Shown piece by piece: positions 1 to 8,296 of a stretch of DNA of 12,999 nucleotides. The notes beneath the pieces are model-generated. The model was not told the DNA's origin and made no database searches. It saw only the letters and a list, made by a program, of their open reading frames with translations. The number at the start of each line of letters is the position of its first letter. Position 1 is the first letter of the stretch. The position numbers were made by a program, and so were the translations under genes. The stretch comes from Chloroflexota bacterium (GTDB taxonomy: Bacteria > Chloroflexota > Anaerolineae > UBA3071), in the NCBI GenBank assembly GCA_014383605.1, contig JACNHM010000387.1:1-12999 (forward strand). Reading direction: 5' to 3'.

Positions 1-258
1 AAATGACCACCTCTGGATAAGACTTCCGAAGTCTCTGAGACTCAGTAGATCCAAGAAGCTCGCGGTGGACTGCCAAGTCCACCGCCTTTCTGCCGGACTT
101 GGCAGTCCGGCAAGAGCAAATCTGGATCTACTGAGACTTCGGAAGTCTAAAGGGAACGCCTTTCTGCCCTCAGTGTAGCAGAAAGGCGGCTGTTTGTCTA
201 CGACAAAAGTCGTATTTCTCAAGACCTGACAGGTTTACGAAACCTGTCAGGTCTGTCG
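1..258. repeat. Gene-free mosaic of nested palindromes downstream of the crp-like gene
   Basis: No credible coding region is present. The stretch holds several inverted repeats. The outer arms are 21-52 and 123-146; the left arm equals the reverse complement of the right plus 8 extra bases. Inside are a perfect 10-bp stem (62-71 with 76-85, loop GCCA) and a perfect 9-bp stem (91-99 with 104-112, loop TGGC). These two are also complementary to each other through GGACTGCCAAGTCC and GGACTTGGCAGTCC, so alternative folds are possible. Further out are an 11-bp stem (157-167 with 178-188), a 6-bp stem (199-204 with 209-214) and the 15-bp hairpin at 222-254. The word CGCCTTTCTGCC occurs twice (83-94, 157-168). 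It resembles intergenic repeat mosaics rather than a gene or a CRISPR array. Confidence 0.7.
222..254 (-). repeat. Perfect 15-bp hairpin just after the crp-like stop codon, possible transcript end
   Basis: Bases 222-236 and 240-254 are exact reverse complements with a 3-base loop (ACG). The hairpin begins 4 bases beyond the stop codon of the regulator gene, so it lies at the end of the sor-to-regulator operon. On the minus strand no run of T follows, so it does not meet the usual intrinsic terminator pattern. It could protect the mRNA 3' end or simply be a mobile palindromic repeat. The symmetry is seen directly; the role is inferred. Confidence 0.6.
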
Positions 259-921
259 TCAGCGTTGCGCTTCGGCTTTCAGCCCCTCGCGGTCGAGAAG
301 AAAGATGCGCTGGCGCTCCATGCGCAGCAGGCCGGCGTCGGCGAAGGCGCGCAGCGTGCGCCCCACCACGTCCCGCACCGTGCCCAGTTCGGCGGCAATC
401 TCGTCCTGCGTCCAGCGGCGGGTGACCTGGCCTGCCTCGGCGTGTTGCAGCAGGAAACGGGCCAGCCGGCCGCGCACGGTGCGCAGCGACAGGTCTTCCA
501 CCAGATTGGTCAGATGGTCGAGGCGCCCGGCGAAATCCCGCAGGATGGCCAGGGCCAGCTCGGGGCATTGGCCCACGAGGTGGCGGAAGTCGTCGCGGAG
601 GATGGCGTAAAGGGTGGTCGCGGTGAGGGCCTCGACGGTGGCGTGGTTGACGGGTTGGGGTTGGAAAGGGGGGACCGTGTTGAAGGCCTGGCCGGGGCCC
701 AGCCGGGCCAGCACCTGCTCGCGGCCGCCGGGCGAGAGGCGGTAGACCCGCACGCGGCCCCCGGCGATGAAGTAGACGGCCTGGCAGGGGTCGCCTTCGA
801 CGATGATCGTCTCGCCGGGGGCGTAGACGCGGCGGCCAGCGACGCGGGCCACGCCGGCCAGCGCATCGTCAGAGAGATGGGCAAAGAAGGGGATGCGGCG
901 CAGGGCCTGCCGGGCATCCAT
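259..921 (-). CDS. Crp/Fnr-family transcriptional regulator
   Basis: A 220-residue regulator with the usual two-part layout: an N-terminal cyclic-nucleotide-binding-like beta-roll (about residues 10-110, with the GETIIVEGDPCQAVYFI segment), a dimerisation helix (about 118-145), and a C-terminal winged helix-turn-helix (about 150-210; TQDEIAAELGTVRDVVGRTL is typical of the recognition region). The cAMP-contacting motif of Crp is not recognisable, because the stretch FNTVPPFQPQP replaces it. There are only two cysteines (46, 119), so an Fnr-type 4Fe-4S cluster is unlikely. The effector is therefore unknown; haem, a redox thiol pair or another ligand are options. The ATG at 921 has an upstream AGAGG and lies 19 bases after the rubrerythrin stop. 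Being last in an oxygen-defence operon suggests it senses oxygen or peroxide and may autoregulate, which is inference. Confidence 0.9.
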   Translation of the reverse strand: MDARQALRRIPFFAHLSDDALAGVARVAGRRVYAPGETIIVEGDPCQAVYFIAGGRVRVYRLSPGGREQVLARLGPGQAFNTVPPFQPQPVNHATVEALTATTLYAILRDDFRHLVGQCPELALAILRDFAGRLDHLTNLVEDLSLRTVRGRLARFLLQHAEAGQVTRRWTQDEIAAELGTVRDVVGRTLRAFADAGLLRMERQRIFLLDREGLKAEAQR

Positions 922-940
922 GGGCGACCTCTGTCTCGTC

Positions 941-1444
941 TCAGGCGACCGGCCTGAACTGCTCCCGCGGGGCGTGGCAGACGGGGCAGCGTTCAGGGGG
1001 GGCGCTTTCGGCGATGTAGCCGCACACCTGGCACACGTGGTACACCGGAGCGGTTGCGGCGATCAGGTGTTGGAGGGCGCGCTTGTAGAGGGCGGCGTGC
1101 TCTTCTTCCACGTCGCGGGCGTGGCTGAAGGAGATGGCGGCGCGGCGGTGGCCTTCTTCTTCGGCATGGCGGATGAACTGGGGATAGAAGACGTCGGCGG
1201 CCTTCTCTTCCCGCTCGAAGGAGGCCTGCAGGTTGGCCTCGGTATCCTTGACGACGACCTCCCCCAGGAGTTGCAGGTTGCGGGTGGCGTGGATGCGTTC
1301 CGCCTCGGCCACGGCCCGGAAGAGCGCGGCGATCTCGGGCAGTTCCTCGGCTGCCGCCGTCTCGGCGTAGGCCAGCAAGCGGAAGTAGGCCTTGGACTCG
1401 CCTACGAAGGCTTCGTACAGGTTGCGAACCGTTTTTTCTGCCAT
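941..1444 (-). CDS. rbr: Rubrerythrin (peroxide reductase)
   Basis: Reduces hydrogen peroxide to water in the cytoplasm of anaerobes and microaerophiles, using a di-iron centre fed by a rubredoxin-like site. The 167 residues show an N-terminal ferritin-like four-helix bundle with the iron-ligand pattern (E16; E49-x-x-H52; acidic and His residues around 95-99; E113-E115/H116). The C-terminal rubredoxin-like domain has four cysteines as C138-x-x-C141 and C153-x-x-C156. The start chosen is MAEKTVRN at 1444, which follows AGGAA at suitable spacing. An in-frame ATG at 1480 would add 12 residues not expected in the family. It sits 57 bases after the DUF554 gene and 19 bases before the regulator gene. 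It probably acts in series with superoxide reductase, whose product is its substrate. Confidence 0.95.
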   Translation of the reverse strand: MAEKTVRNLYEAFVGESKAYFRLLAYAETAAAEELPEIAALFRAVAEAERIHATRNLQLLGEVVVKDTEANLQASFEREEKAADVFYPQFIRHAEEEGHRRAAISFSHARDVEEEHAALYKRALQHLIAATAPVYHVCQVCGYIAESAPPERCPVCHAPREQFRPVA

Positions 1445-1501
1445 GGGCAAGTTCCTGATCCGGACAGGCCGGGGCATCATCGGGAAGGGTTCTGGAGGGC
1501 G

Positions 1502-2209
1502 CTACAAGCTGGGCCCCCACCTCTCCCAAAGGGCCGTGAGCAGGGGGGCGATGAACAGGGCGGGAAGGAAGTTGCCCACCTTGATCCGCTTGATCTCCAG
1601 CAGCAGGAAGCCGATGCCCAGGATGATCACGCCGCCGGTGGCGCTCATCTCCGTGATCATGGCCTCGCTGAGGATGGCCTGGAAGGGGGCCGCGCCCAGC
1701 GTCAGCGCCCCCTGGTAGAGCAGGACGGTGAGGGCGGCAAAGGTCACGCCCATGCCCATGGAGGCGGCAAAGGCCAGGCCAGCGAAGAGGTCCAGCATGC
1801 TCTTGATGGCCAGCAGGGTGTAGTCGCCGGTGAGGCCGTCCTGGATGGAGCCCAGGATGGTCATGGGGCCGACGCAGAAGACCAGGCTGGCGGTGACGAA
1901 GCCGCGGGTGAAGTCGCCGCGGGCCAGGAAGGGGACGCGGGCGGCCCTGGCCTCCAGCCATTGGCCGGCGCTGTCCAGCCGGTCCTCTACCCGCCACCAC
2001 TCGCCCACGATGCCACCGAGGCAGATGCTGACCAGCACCACGATGAAGTTGCCGGTGGTGAGGGCCATGCTCATGCCCACGGCCAGCGTCACCAGACCCA
2101 CCCCCTGCATCACGATGTGGCGAACGCGGGGGGCCAGCCTCTCGCCGAGAAGCGTGCCCAGGGCGCCACCTGCTATCACGGTTACGGTGTTGATAAGGGT
2201 GCCGGTCAT
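1502..2209 (-). CDS. DUF554 family integral membrane protein
   Basis: A 235-residue very hydrophobic protein recognisable as DUF554 (YdfK/YqgA-like). It opens with the N-terminal segment MTGTLINTVTVIAGGALGTL, has a conserved SLVFCVGPMTILGSIQDGL region near residues 106-126, and ends with a membrane segment followed by FLPALFIAPL. I count about six to seven membrane segments, so it should sit in the cytoplasmic membrane. The family's function is not established; a transport role has been suggested but nothing here proves it. The start is an ATG preceded by GGAGGAAAG. Its position between superoxide reductase and rubrerythrin genes is unusual and suggests a link with oxidative stress or metal/redox balance, which is inference from context only. 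Confidence 0.9.
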   Translation of the reverse strand: MTGTLINTVTVIAGGALGTLLGERLAPRVRHIVMQGVGLVTLAVGMSMALTTGNFIVVLVSICLGGIVGEWWRVEDRLDSAGQWLEARAARVPFLARGDFTRGFVTASLVFCVGPMTILGSIQDGLTGDYTLLAIKSMLDLFAGLAFAASMGMGVTFAALTVLLYQGALTLGAAPFQAILSEAMITEMSATGGVIILGIGFLLLEIKRIKVGNFLPALFIAPLLTALWERWGPSL

Positions 2210-2213
2210 CTTT

Positions 2214-2259
2214 CCTCCGCTCCTCTGCTCCTCCGCTCCCCTGCTCCTCCGCCCCTACT
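2214..2259 (-). repeat. 16-bp purine-rich tandem repeat between sor and DUF554
   Basis: On the plus strand the unit CCTCCGCTCCTCTGCT occurs at 2214-2229 and again with one change at 2230-2245, followed by a partial third copy at 2246-2259 that overlaps the sor stop codon. Read on the coding strand these are repeated GGAGG words, so the DUF554 gene has two extra Shine-Dalgarno-like motifs upstream of the proper one. It may be a spacer repeat or may help ribosome loading. Confidence 0.7.
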
Positions 2260-2653
2260 TCTTCACCGTGATCTCTTTGGTGTACTCCCAGAGGCCGTGG
2301 ATGTTGCACAGGGCCAGGGCGTGCAGGGTGCCCGACTCGTTGAGTTTGGCCCAGAAGGTCGCCCCGTGGTGCGTGTAGGCGGGGCCTTCGTTGGGACCCT
2401 TGACCCCCTCGCCGTGGGCGGTGAACTCGAAGTGGCCCAACTGGTGCGTGAACTTGCCGCCTTCGGGGTGGAAGTAGACGCTGATCCAGGGGATGTGGTG
2501 TTCGGTGGTGTTGGGGTGGGCGATCTCCTTGCCCAGGCTGACCTTGATCTCGAACAGCTCGCCCGCCGGCGCCTCGTCCGGCGCCTCGATGACGGGCACG
2601 TGCTTCTCTTTCTTCCAGTCTGCTTTCTGGATGCGTTCGCTCAGTTCTGCCAT
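2255..2653 (-). CDS. sor: Superoxide reductase (neelaredoxin type, one iron site)
   Basis: Reduces superoxide to hydrogen peroxide without making oxygen, a cytoplasmic defence of anaerobes. The 132-residue protein is the single-domain form: it lacks the N-terminal desulforedoxin Cys4 site. The Fe(His)4(Cys) centre can be placed as H18 (in EKHVP), H46 and H52 (in KEIAHPNTTEHHI), C116 and H119 (in CNIHGLW). E16-K17 is the conserved pair next to the iron. The start MAELSERI at 2653 follows AAGGAGG with 8-9 bases spacing; an upstream in-frame ATG at 2692 would add a non-homologous 13-residue tail. It is the first gene of an apparent operon (sor, DUF554, rbr, regulator) and has its own strong promoter and a long leader. 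Confidence 0.94.
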   Translation of the reverse strand: MAELSERIQKADWKKEKHVPVIEAPDEAPAGELFEIKVSLGKEIAHPNTTEHHIPWISVYFHPEGGKFTHQLGHFEFTAHGEGVKGPNEGPAYTHHGATFWAKLNESGTLHALALCNIHGLWEYTKEITVKK

Positions 2654-2709
2654 GGTATTTGCCTCCTTGTTGAAAGTTTGGGCATGGTTCACCTGGGCCA
2701 GGAAACTGG

Positions 2710-2821
2710 TTTACACTTTTCGTCATGGGCAGGAGCCCAACCGAGTTGGGCGGGGGTTGAAAAGCGTCTTGAAGCCCTGTTTTGACGGCCAATGCGATTG
2801 GCCTGCTACCCGAAGTGTAAA
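2710..2821 (-). promoter_or_regulatory. Branched inverted-repeat structure in the sor leader
   Basis: A 9-bp outer stem (2710-2718 TTTACACTT with 2813-2821 AAGTGTAAA, exact complements) encloses two perfect 7-bp hairpins, each with a 3-base loop: 2735-2741 with 2745-2751 (GCCCAAC/GTTGGGC) and 2787-2793 with 2797-2803 (GGCCAAT/ATTGGCC). The layout resembles a multi-branch RNA. The distant TTTACAC/GTGTAAA words could alternatively be paired operator half-sites. The pairing is seen; any regulatory role is inferred. Confidence 0.5.
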
Positions 2822-2934
2822 GGTGTTTTCTCCCTTGTGAAGCTTATTCTGAACCATGCCAGAGTTTGCCTGGGGCCGATGCCCCTATCTTGACGGTGAG
2901 GGATACTGGGCACAGGGAGTGAGATGCCTGGCCC

Positions 2935-2963
2935 ATTATACCACATCCCGCCCACGATCTCAA
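2935..2963 (-). promoter_or_regulatory. Sigma70-type promoter for the sor operon
   Basis: On the minus strand TTGAGA (2963-2958) and a consensus TATAAT (2940-2935) are separated by exactly 17 bases. TGG precedes the -10 box, giving an extended -10 (TGnTATAAT). Transcription would begin near 2928. The promoter starts only about 20 bases after the bcp stop codon, so the sor operon can be expressed independently of yyaL-bcp. It is the best promoter match noticed in the window. Confidence 0.7.
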
Positions 2964-2983
2964 AAGCACCTGTGCGCGTGAGT

Positions 2984-3448
2984 TTACGCCCGCAGCACCT
3001 CCAGCACTTCCTGGCTGTGGTTCTTTACCTTCACCTTGGGGAAGACCTTGATGATCCTGCCTTCCTCGTCCTCGTCAATGATGAAGGTGGAGCGGATGAT
3101 GCCCATGGTGGTCTTGCCGTACATCTTTTTCTCGCCCCAGGCCCCGTACATCTCGGCCACCACGTGGTCGGGATCGCTCAGCAGGGCGAAGGGCAGGCTG
3201 AATTTGAGCTTGAACCCGTCGTGGGACGTGACGCTGTCGGGGCTGACGCCCAGCACGGCCGCGCCGGCGGCGATGATCTGCGTGTAGTCGTCGCGGAAGT
3301 TGCAGGCTTCGGTGGTGCAGCCAGGCGTGTCGTCCTTGGGGTAGAAGTAGAGCACGACCTTCTTGCCGCGATAGTCCGACAAAGTCACCTCGCCGCCGCC
3401 ACCGGCGGGCAGCGTGAAGTTGGGTGCCAGGGCGCCTTCTTGTAGCAT
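2984..3448 (-). CDS. bcp: Bcp/PrxQ-type thioredoxin-dependent peroxiredoxin
   Basis: Reduces hydrogen peroxide and organic hydroperoxides in the cytoplasm using thioredoxin. The 154 residues match the family length. The active site reads YPKDDTPGCTTEACNFRDD, with peroxidatic C44 and a second cysteine C49 five residues on, as in E. coli Bcp (atypical two-cysteine type). The N-terminus (EGALAPNFTLPA) and the R-S-T-F-I-I-D segment near the C-terminus are also typical. The ATG lies 2 bases after the yyaL stop, and its ribosome site (AGGAG) is inside the last yyaL codons, so translation is probably coupled. Confidence 0.95.
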   Translation of the reverse strand: MLQEGALAPNFTLPAGGGGEVTLSDYRGKKVVLYFYPKDDTPGCTTEACNFRDDYTQIIAAGAAVLGVSPDSVTSHDGFKLKFSLPFALLSDPDHVVAEMYGAWGEKKMYGKTTMGIIRSTFIIDEDEEGRIIKVFPKVKVKNHSQEVLEVLRA

Positions 3449-3450
3449 GG

Positions 3451-5487
<2,037 letters not shown>

Positions 5488-5510
5488 CATGCCTCCATAG
5501 AAACGCTGGG

Positions 5511-5534
5511 CTGGCTGGTCAGGAGACCAGCCAG
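5511..5534. repeat. AGGA-loop hairpin upstream of yyaL
   Basis: A perfect 10-bp stem, CTGGCTGGTC with GACCAGCCAG, around loop AGGA (5521-5524), followed by GAAC. It belongs to the same family as the copies at 6354-6687 and 11153-11345, but its stem has a C-to-T change compensated by a G-to-A change on the other arm. It lies in the 5' leader of yyaL, about 24 bases ahead of the start codon. Confidence 0.75.
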
Positions 5535-5577
5535 GAACGGGTAAACAGGTATCGCAACACACAACACGTGCAACCCT

Positions 5578-5606
5578 AGCATATCACCAGGTCGGCCATG
5601 CGTCTA
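5578..5606 (-). promoter_or_regulatory. Possible weak promoter for yyaL-bcp
   Basis: On the minus strand TAGACG (5606-5601) and TATGCT (5583-5578) are 17 bases apart, each matching four of six consensus bases. It lies about 90 bases upstream of yyaL and 27 to 55 bases after the pgl stop. The match is modest and could be chance. Confidence 0.3.
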
Positions 5607-5632
5607 GGACAAAAGTCTCTTTGCCCTTGCCC

Positions 5633-6364
5633 CTACGCTCCGTTTGCGTCCTTGTCCAGCAGCCACAGCAATCGCCCGGCGACAGGCTGCACCAGGCCGG
5701 CGGGCAGAGGCTCGCTGGCGCGGACGCGGGCCAGGGTCTCCGCCTTGGACGTCCCGCTGACCAGGAAGATGACGTGGCGGGCGGTGTTGATGACCGGCAG
5801 CGTCAGTGTCACCCGCCAGGCCTTGAGCTTCTCCACGTACACGGCCAGCACGCGGCGCTCCCGCTCCCCCAGAGCGGCGGCGCCGGGGAACAGCGACGCC
5901 GTGTGCCCATCCGTTCCCAGGCCCAGCAGGATCAGATCGAAGCGGCCGTCTTCTCCCAGAGCCTTTTCCAGCTCGCGCTCGTAGGCGGCCGCGGCCTGCT
6001 GGGGCGCCAGTTCGCACCGCATGCGGTGGACGTTGGCGGCGGGGATCTGCACTCTGTCCAGCAGCGTTTCGCGGGCCATGCGGTAGTTGCTGTCGGGATG
6101 GTCCGGCGGGACGCAGCGCTCGTCGCCCCAGAAGAGGTGCACGCGCGTCCAGTCCACGCTGGCGGCGAACGGTTCTGTGGCCAGCAGCTCGTAGGCAGCG
6201 CGGGGCGTGGAGCCGCCGGCCAGGGCCACGAGGAAGCGGCCGCGGGCGGCGATGGCTTCCCTGGCCAGGACAACGAAGTTCTCAGCGGCGGCGGTGGCCA
6301 GGCCGGCGGCATCCTCGTAGACCCGGAACTCGTTCAGTTGCTCTCCCCTCCAACCGGATCCCAT
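5633..6364 (-). CDS. pgl: 6-Phosphogluconolactonase
   Basis: Hydrolyses 6-phosphogluconolactone to 6-phosphogluconate, the second oxidative pentose phosphate step, in the cytoplasm. The 243 residues match the family length and show its motifs: ALAGGSTPRAAYELL (about 48-61), HLFWGDERCVPPDHPDSNYR (76-95) and LILLGLGTDGHTASLFPG (144-161), with the acidic and His residues expected at the active site. The start is odd: the ATG at 6364 and its ribosome site CAGGAG both belong to the last unit of the 65-bp tandem repeat, and the first residues (MGSGW) are repeat-derived. A CTG at 6337 preceded by GGAGG at 9 bases is a possible alternative. It follows zwf, its metabolic partner, after 351 bases filled with repeats. 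Confidence 0.94.
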   Translation of the reverse strand: MGSGWRGEQLNEFRVYEDAAGLATAAAENFVVLAREAIAARGRFLVALAGGSTPRAAYELLATEPFAASVDWTRVHLFWGDERCVPPDHPDSNYRMARETLLDRVQIPAANVHRMRCELAPQQAAAAYERELEKALGEDGRFDLILLGLGTDGHTASLFPGAAALGERERRVLAVYVEKLKAWRVTLTLPVINTARHVIFLVSGTSKAETLARVRASEPLPAGLVQPVAGRLLWLLDKDANGA

Positions 6365-6687
6365 GGGCTCTCCTGACCCGATGGGTGGCCGGTCAGGAGA
6401 CCGGCCAAGAACTCTGGACCGGATCCCATGGGCTCTCCTGACCCGATGGGTGGCCGGTCAGGAGACCGGCCAAGAACTCTGGACCGGATCCCATGGGCTC
6501 TCCTGACCCGATGGGTGGCCGGTCAGGAGACCGGCCAAGAACTCTGGACCGGATCCCATGGGCTCTCCTGACCCGATGGGTGGCCGGTCAGGAGACCGGC
6601 CAAGAACTCTGGACCGGATCCCATGGGCTCTCCTGACCCGATGGGTGGCCGGTCAGGTTGGCCGGTCAGGAGACCGGCCAAGAACGT
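6354..6687. repeat. Five tandem 65-bp units with an AGGA-loop palindrome between zwf and pgl
   Basis: Units begin at 6354, 6419, 6484, 6549 and 6614. The first four are almost identical with an exact 65-base period, and the fifth contains a 14-base internal duplication of GGTTGGCCGGTCA-like sequence. Each unit carries the perfect 9-bp hairpin TGGCCGGTC-AGGA-GACCGGCCA. On the minus strand each also carries a second AGGA loop flanked by GGGTC and GAGCCC (bulged), and a ribosome-site-plus-ATG combination (CAGGAGAGCCCATGG). The array fills nearly all of the 351-base gene-free gap. It is not a CRISPR array, because there are no variable spacers. Confidence 0.9.
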
Positions 6688-6715
6688 TGGGGGGAACTTC
6701 GGGGGGCGTTGCACC

Positions 6716-8197
6716 TTACCTCCCATGCTCGCCGCAGCCCAGCAGCCAGGCCCGGCCGTCCTGGGCCAGGAGCGCGTCCGCCTCGGCTGGCCCCCAGCTT
6801 CCCGGCTCGTACACGGCCAGCGGCGGCGCGTCCGGCCGCGCCCACCCGGCCAGGATGGGGTCACTCAGCCCCCAGGCCAGCTCGATCTCGTCGGCGCGGG
6901 CGAAGAGCGAGGCATCCCCCTGCAGCGCGTCCAGCAGCAGCCGCTCGTAGGCGTCGGGCAGCGTGCCGGCGCCGAAGTCCTCGGCGTAATGAAACTCCAT
7001 GTCCACGGACCGGGTGCGCATGCCGGCGCCGGGCTCCTTGGCCTCGAAGCGCAGATGGATGCCCTCGTCCGGCTGCAGGCAGAGGGCGAGGACGTTGGGC
7101 GTCATGCCCACCGCCGCGGGCAAGGGAAACATCAGGTGCGGCACCCGCTTGAACTGGATGGCCACCTCGCTCATCTTGGCGGCCAGCGATTTGCCGGAAC
7201 GAAGGTAGAAGGGCACGTCGCGCCAGCGCCAGTTGTCCACCATCACCTGCAGCGCGGCGTAGGTTGGCGTCTCCGACCCCGCGGCCACGCCCGGCTCGGC
7301 GCGGTAGCCGCGGTACTGGGCGCGCACGCTGCGCACGGCCGGACGCACGGCCCGCAGCACCTTGACCTTCTCGTCGCGCAGGGCATCGGCGCCGAACACG
7401 GCTGGCGGCTCCATGGCCGTCAGGGTCAGCAGTTGCAGCAGGTGGTTCTGGAACATGTCCCGCAGCACGCCGGCCTTGTCGTAGTAGCCGGCGCGGTGGC
7501 CCACGCCGACCCCTTCGGCCACGGTGATCTGCACGTGATCCACGTAGTTGCGGTTCCAGAGCGGCTCGAAGATGGCGTTGGCGAAGCGCAGGGTCAGGAT
7601 GTTCTGGACGGTCTCCTTGCCCAGGTAGTGGTCAATGCGGTAGACCTGGCTCTCGTCGAAGACGGCGTGCACCTGGGCGTTGAGCTGGTGGGCGCTGGCC
7701 AGGTCGTGCCCGAAGGGCTTCTCGATGATGATGCGCGTCCAGCCCGACGGGCTGCGATTCAGCCCGGCCCGGCCCAACTGTTCGACGATCCGCGGGTAGA
7801 GCACGGGCGGCGTGGCCAGGTAGAAGAGGCGGTTGCCCTGCGTGCCCGCCTGGTCGTCAAGCTGCGCCAGCCGCTGCGCCAGGCGGCGGTAGGTCTGGGG
7901 GTCGTCGTAGTCGCCGGCCAGGTAGGTGTGGCGATCGGCGAAACGGGGCCAGATCTCGCAGATGCCCGGCTGGGGTTTGAGCCGCGCGTAGTCCAGCACG
8001 CCCTGGAAGAGGTGCTGGCGAAACTCGTCGTCGGAGAGGGGGGTGCGGGCCACGCCCAGCACGCGGCTGTCGGCAGGCAGGAGACCGGCGCAGGACAGGC
8101 TGTGCAACGCCGGCACCAGCTTGCGCCGCGTCAGGTCGCCGGAGGCGCCGAAGATGATCACGGCAGCAGGTGCGGTTTCTGGGCTTGTTCGGTTCAT
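6716..8197 (-). CDS. zwf: Glucose-6-phosphate 1-dehydrogenase
   Basis: Oxidises glucose 6-phosphate to 6-phosphogluconolactone with NAD(P)+, opening the oxidative pentose phosphate pathway. The 493 residues match the family length. The nucleotide-binding loop is [10 protein letters not shown] (17-26). EKPFG lies at 159-163. The substrate-binding signature RIDHYLGKE lies at 187-195 with H190, and the catalytic base aligns with H252 in DMFQNH, by comparison with the Leuconostoc enzyme (H178 and H240). The ATG at 8197 is preceded by GGAGG at 10 bases, slightly long. It follows tal-pgi after 98 bases that contain a heptamer-repeat hairpin, and is followed by pgl, so it most likely shares a transcript with both. 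Confidence 0.97.
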   Translation of the reverse strand: MNRTSPETAPAAVIIFGASGDLTRRKLVPALHSLSCAGLLPADSRVLGVARTPLSDDEFRQHLFQGVLDYARLKPQPGICEIWPRFADRHTYLAGDYDDPQTYRRLAQRLAQLDDQAGTQGNRLFYLATPPVLYPRIVEQLGRAGLNRSPSGWTRIIIEKPFGHDLASAHQLNAQVHAVFDESQVYRIDHYLGKETVQNILTLRFANAIFEPLWNRNYVDHVQITVAEGVGVGHRAGYYDKAGVLRDMFQNHLLQLLTLTAMEPPAVFGADALRDEKVKVLRAVRPAVRSVRAQYRGYRAEPGVAAGSETPTYAALQVMVDNWRWRDVPFYLRSGKSLAAKMSEVAIQFKRVPHLMFPLPAAVGMTPNVLALCLQPDEGIHLRFEAKEPGAGMRTRSVDMEFHYAEDFGAGTLPDAYERLLLDALQGDASLFARADEIELAWGLSDPILAGWARPDAPPLAVYEPGSWGPAEADALLAQDGRAWLLGCGEHGR

Positions 8198-8225
8198 GGT
8201 GTGGTGGCCTCCAGGTGCACGTCAG

Positions 8226-8296
8226 GCGTGAAACGTGAAACGTAAAACGTAAAGCGTAAGGGCCGCGCTGGTGATTACGCTTCACGTTTTACGTTT
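8226..8296. repeat. Heptamer repeats forming a long hairpin between tal-pgi and zwf
   Basis: GTGAAAC-like heptamers (GTGAAAC, GTGAAAC, GTAAAAC, GTAAAGC) run from 8228. Arms 8238-8259 and 8275-8296 are complementary at 21 of 22 bases around a 15-base loop. The right arm overlaps the tal-pgi stop codon by one base. In the mRNA this would be a strong stem between the two genes. It could lower read-through or stabilise the upstream message; no T-run follows it. Confidence 0.75.

Larger units (their letters stand above)
2654..2983 (-). promoter_or_regulatory. Gene-free leader and promoter region of the sor operon
   Basis: This 330-base gap between bcp and sor contains no plausible gene. From the promoter at 2935-2963 the transcript would have a leader of about 275 nt, counting from a start near 2928. 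It can form a short hairpin GGGGC-atcg-GCCCC and a larger structured element at 2710-2821. The spacing is far longer than needed for a plain ribosome site. That hints at post-transcriptional or regulator-mediated control, but no known riboswitch class was recognised. Confidence 0.55.

Noticed and set aside
222..254. The 15-bp hairpin as a standard intrinsic terminator
   Set aside because: No T-run follows on the minus strand, so only a hairpin repeat at the operon end is claimed.
259..921. Calling the regulator Fnr (oxygen-sensing Fe-S protein) or Crp (cAMP receptor)
   Set aside because: Only two cysteines are present and the cAMP-binding signature is not recognisable, so only the family is given.
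893..2785. A 630-residue open frame on the plus strand opposite sor, DUF554 and rbr
   Set aside because: It is an antisense shadow of well-recognised minus-strand genes in GC-rich DNA, is rich in Gly/Ala/His/Gln without any domain, and runs across several gene boundaries.
5488..5562. N-terminal extension of yyaL up to 5562
   Set aside because: It would translate the AGGA-loop hairpin, and the family signature begins at [12 protein letters not shown].
6354..6687. The 65-bp tandem array as a CRISPR array
   Set aside because: Units are directly contiguous and nearly identical over their whole length, with no unique spacers, and no cas gene is nearby.
6623..8245. A 540-residue open frame on the plus strand opposite zwf
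   Set aside because: It is antisense to an unmistakable G6P dehydrogenase and begins inside the tandem repeat.
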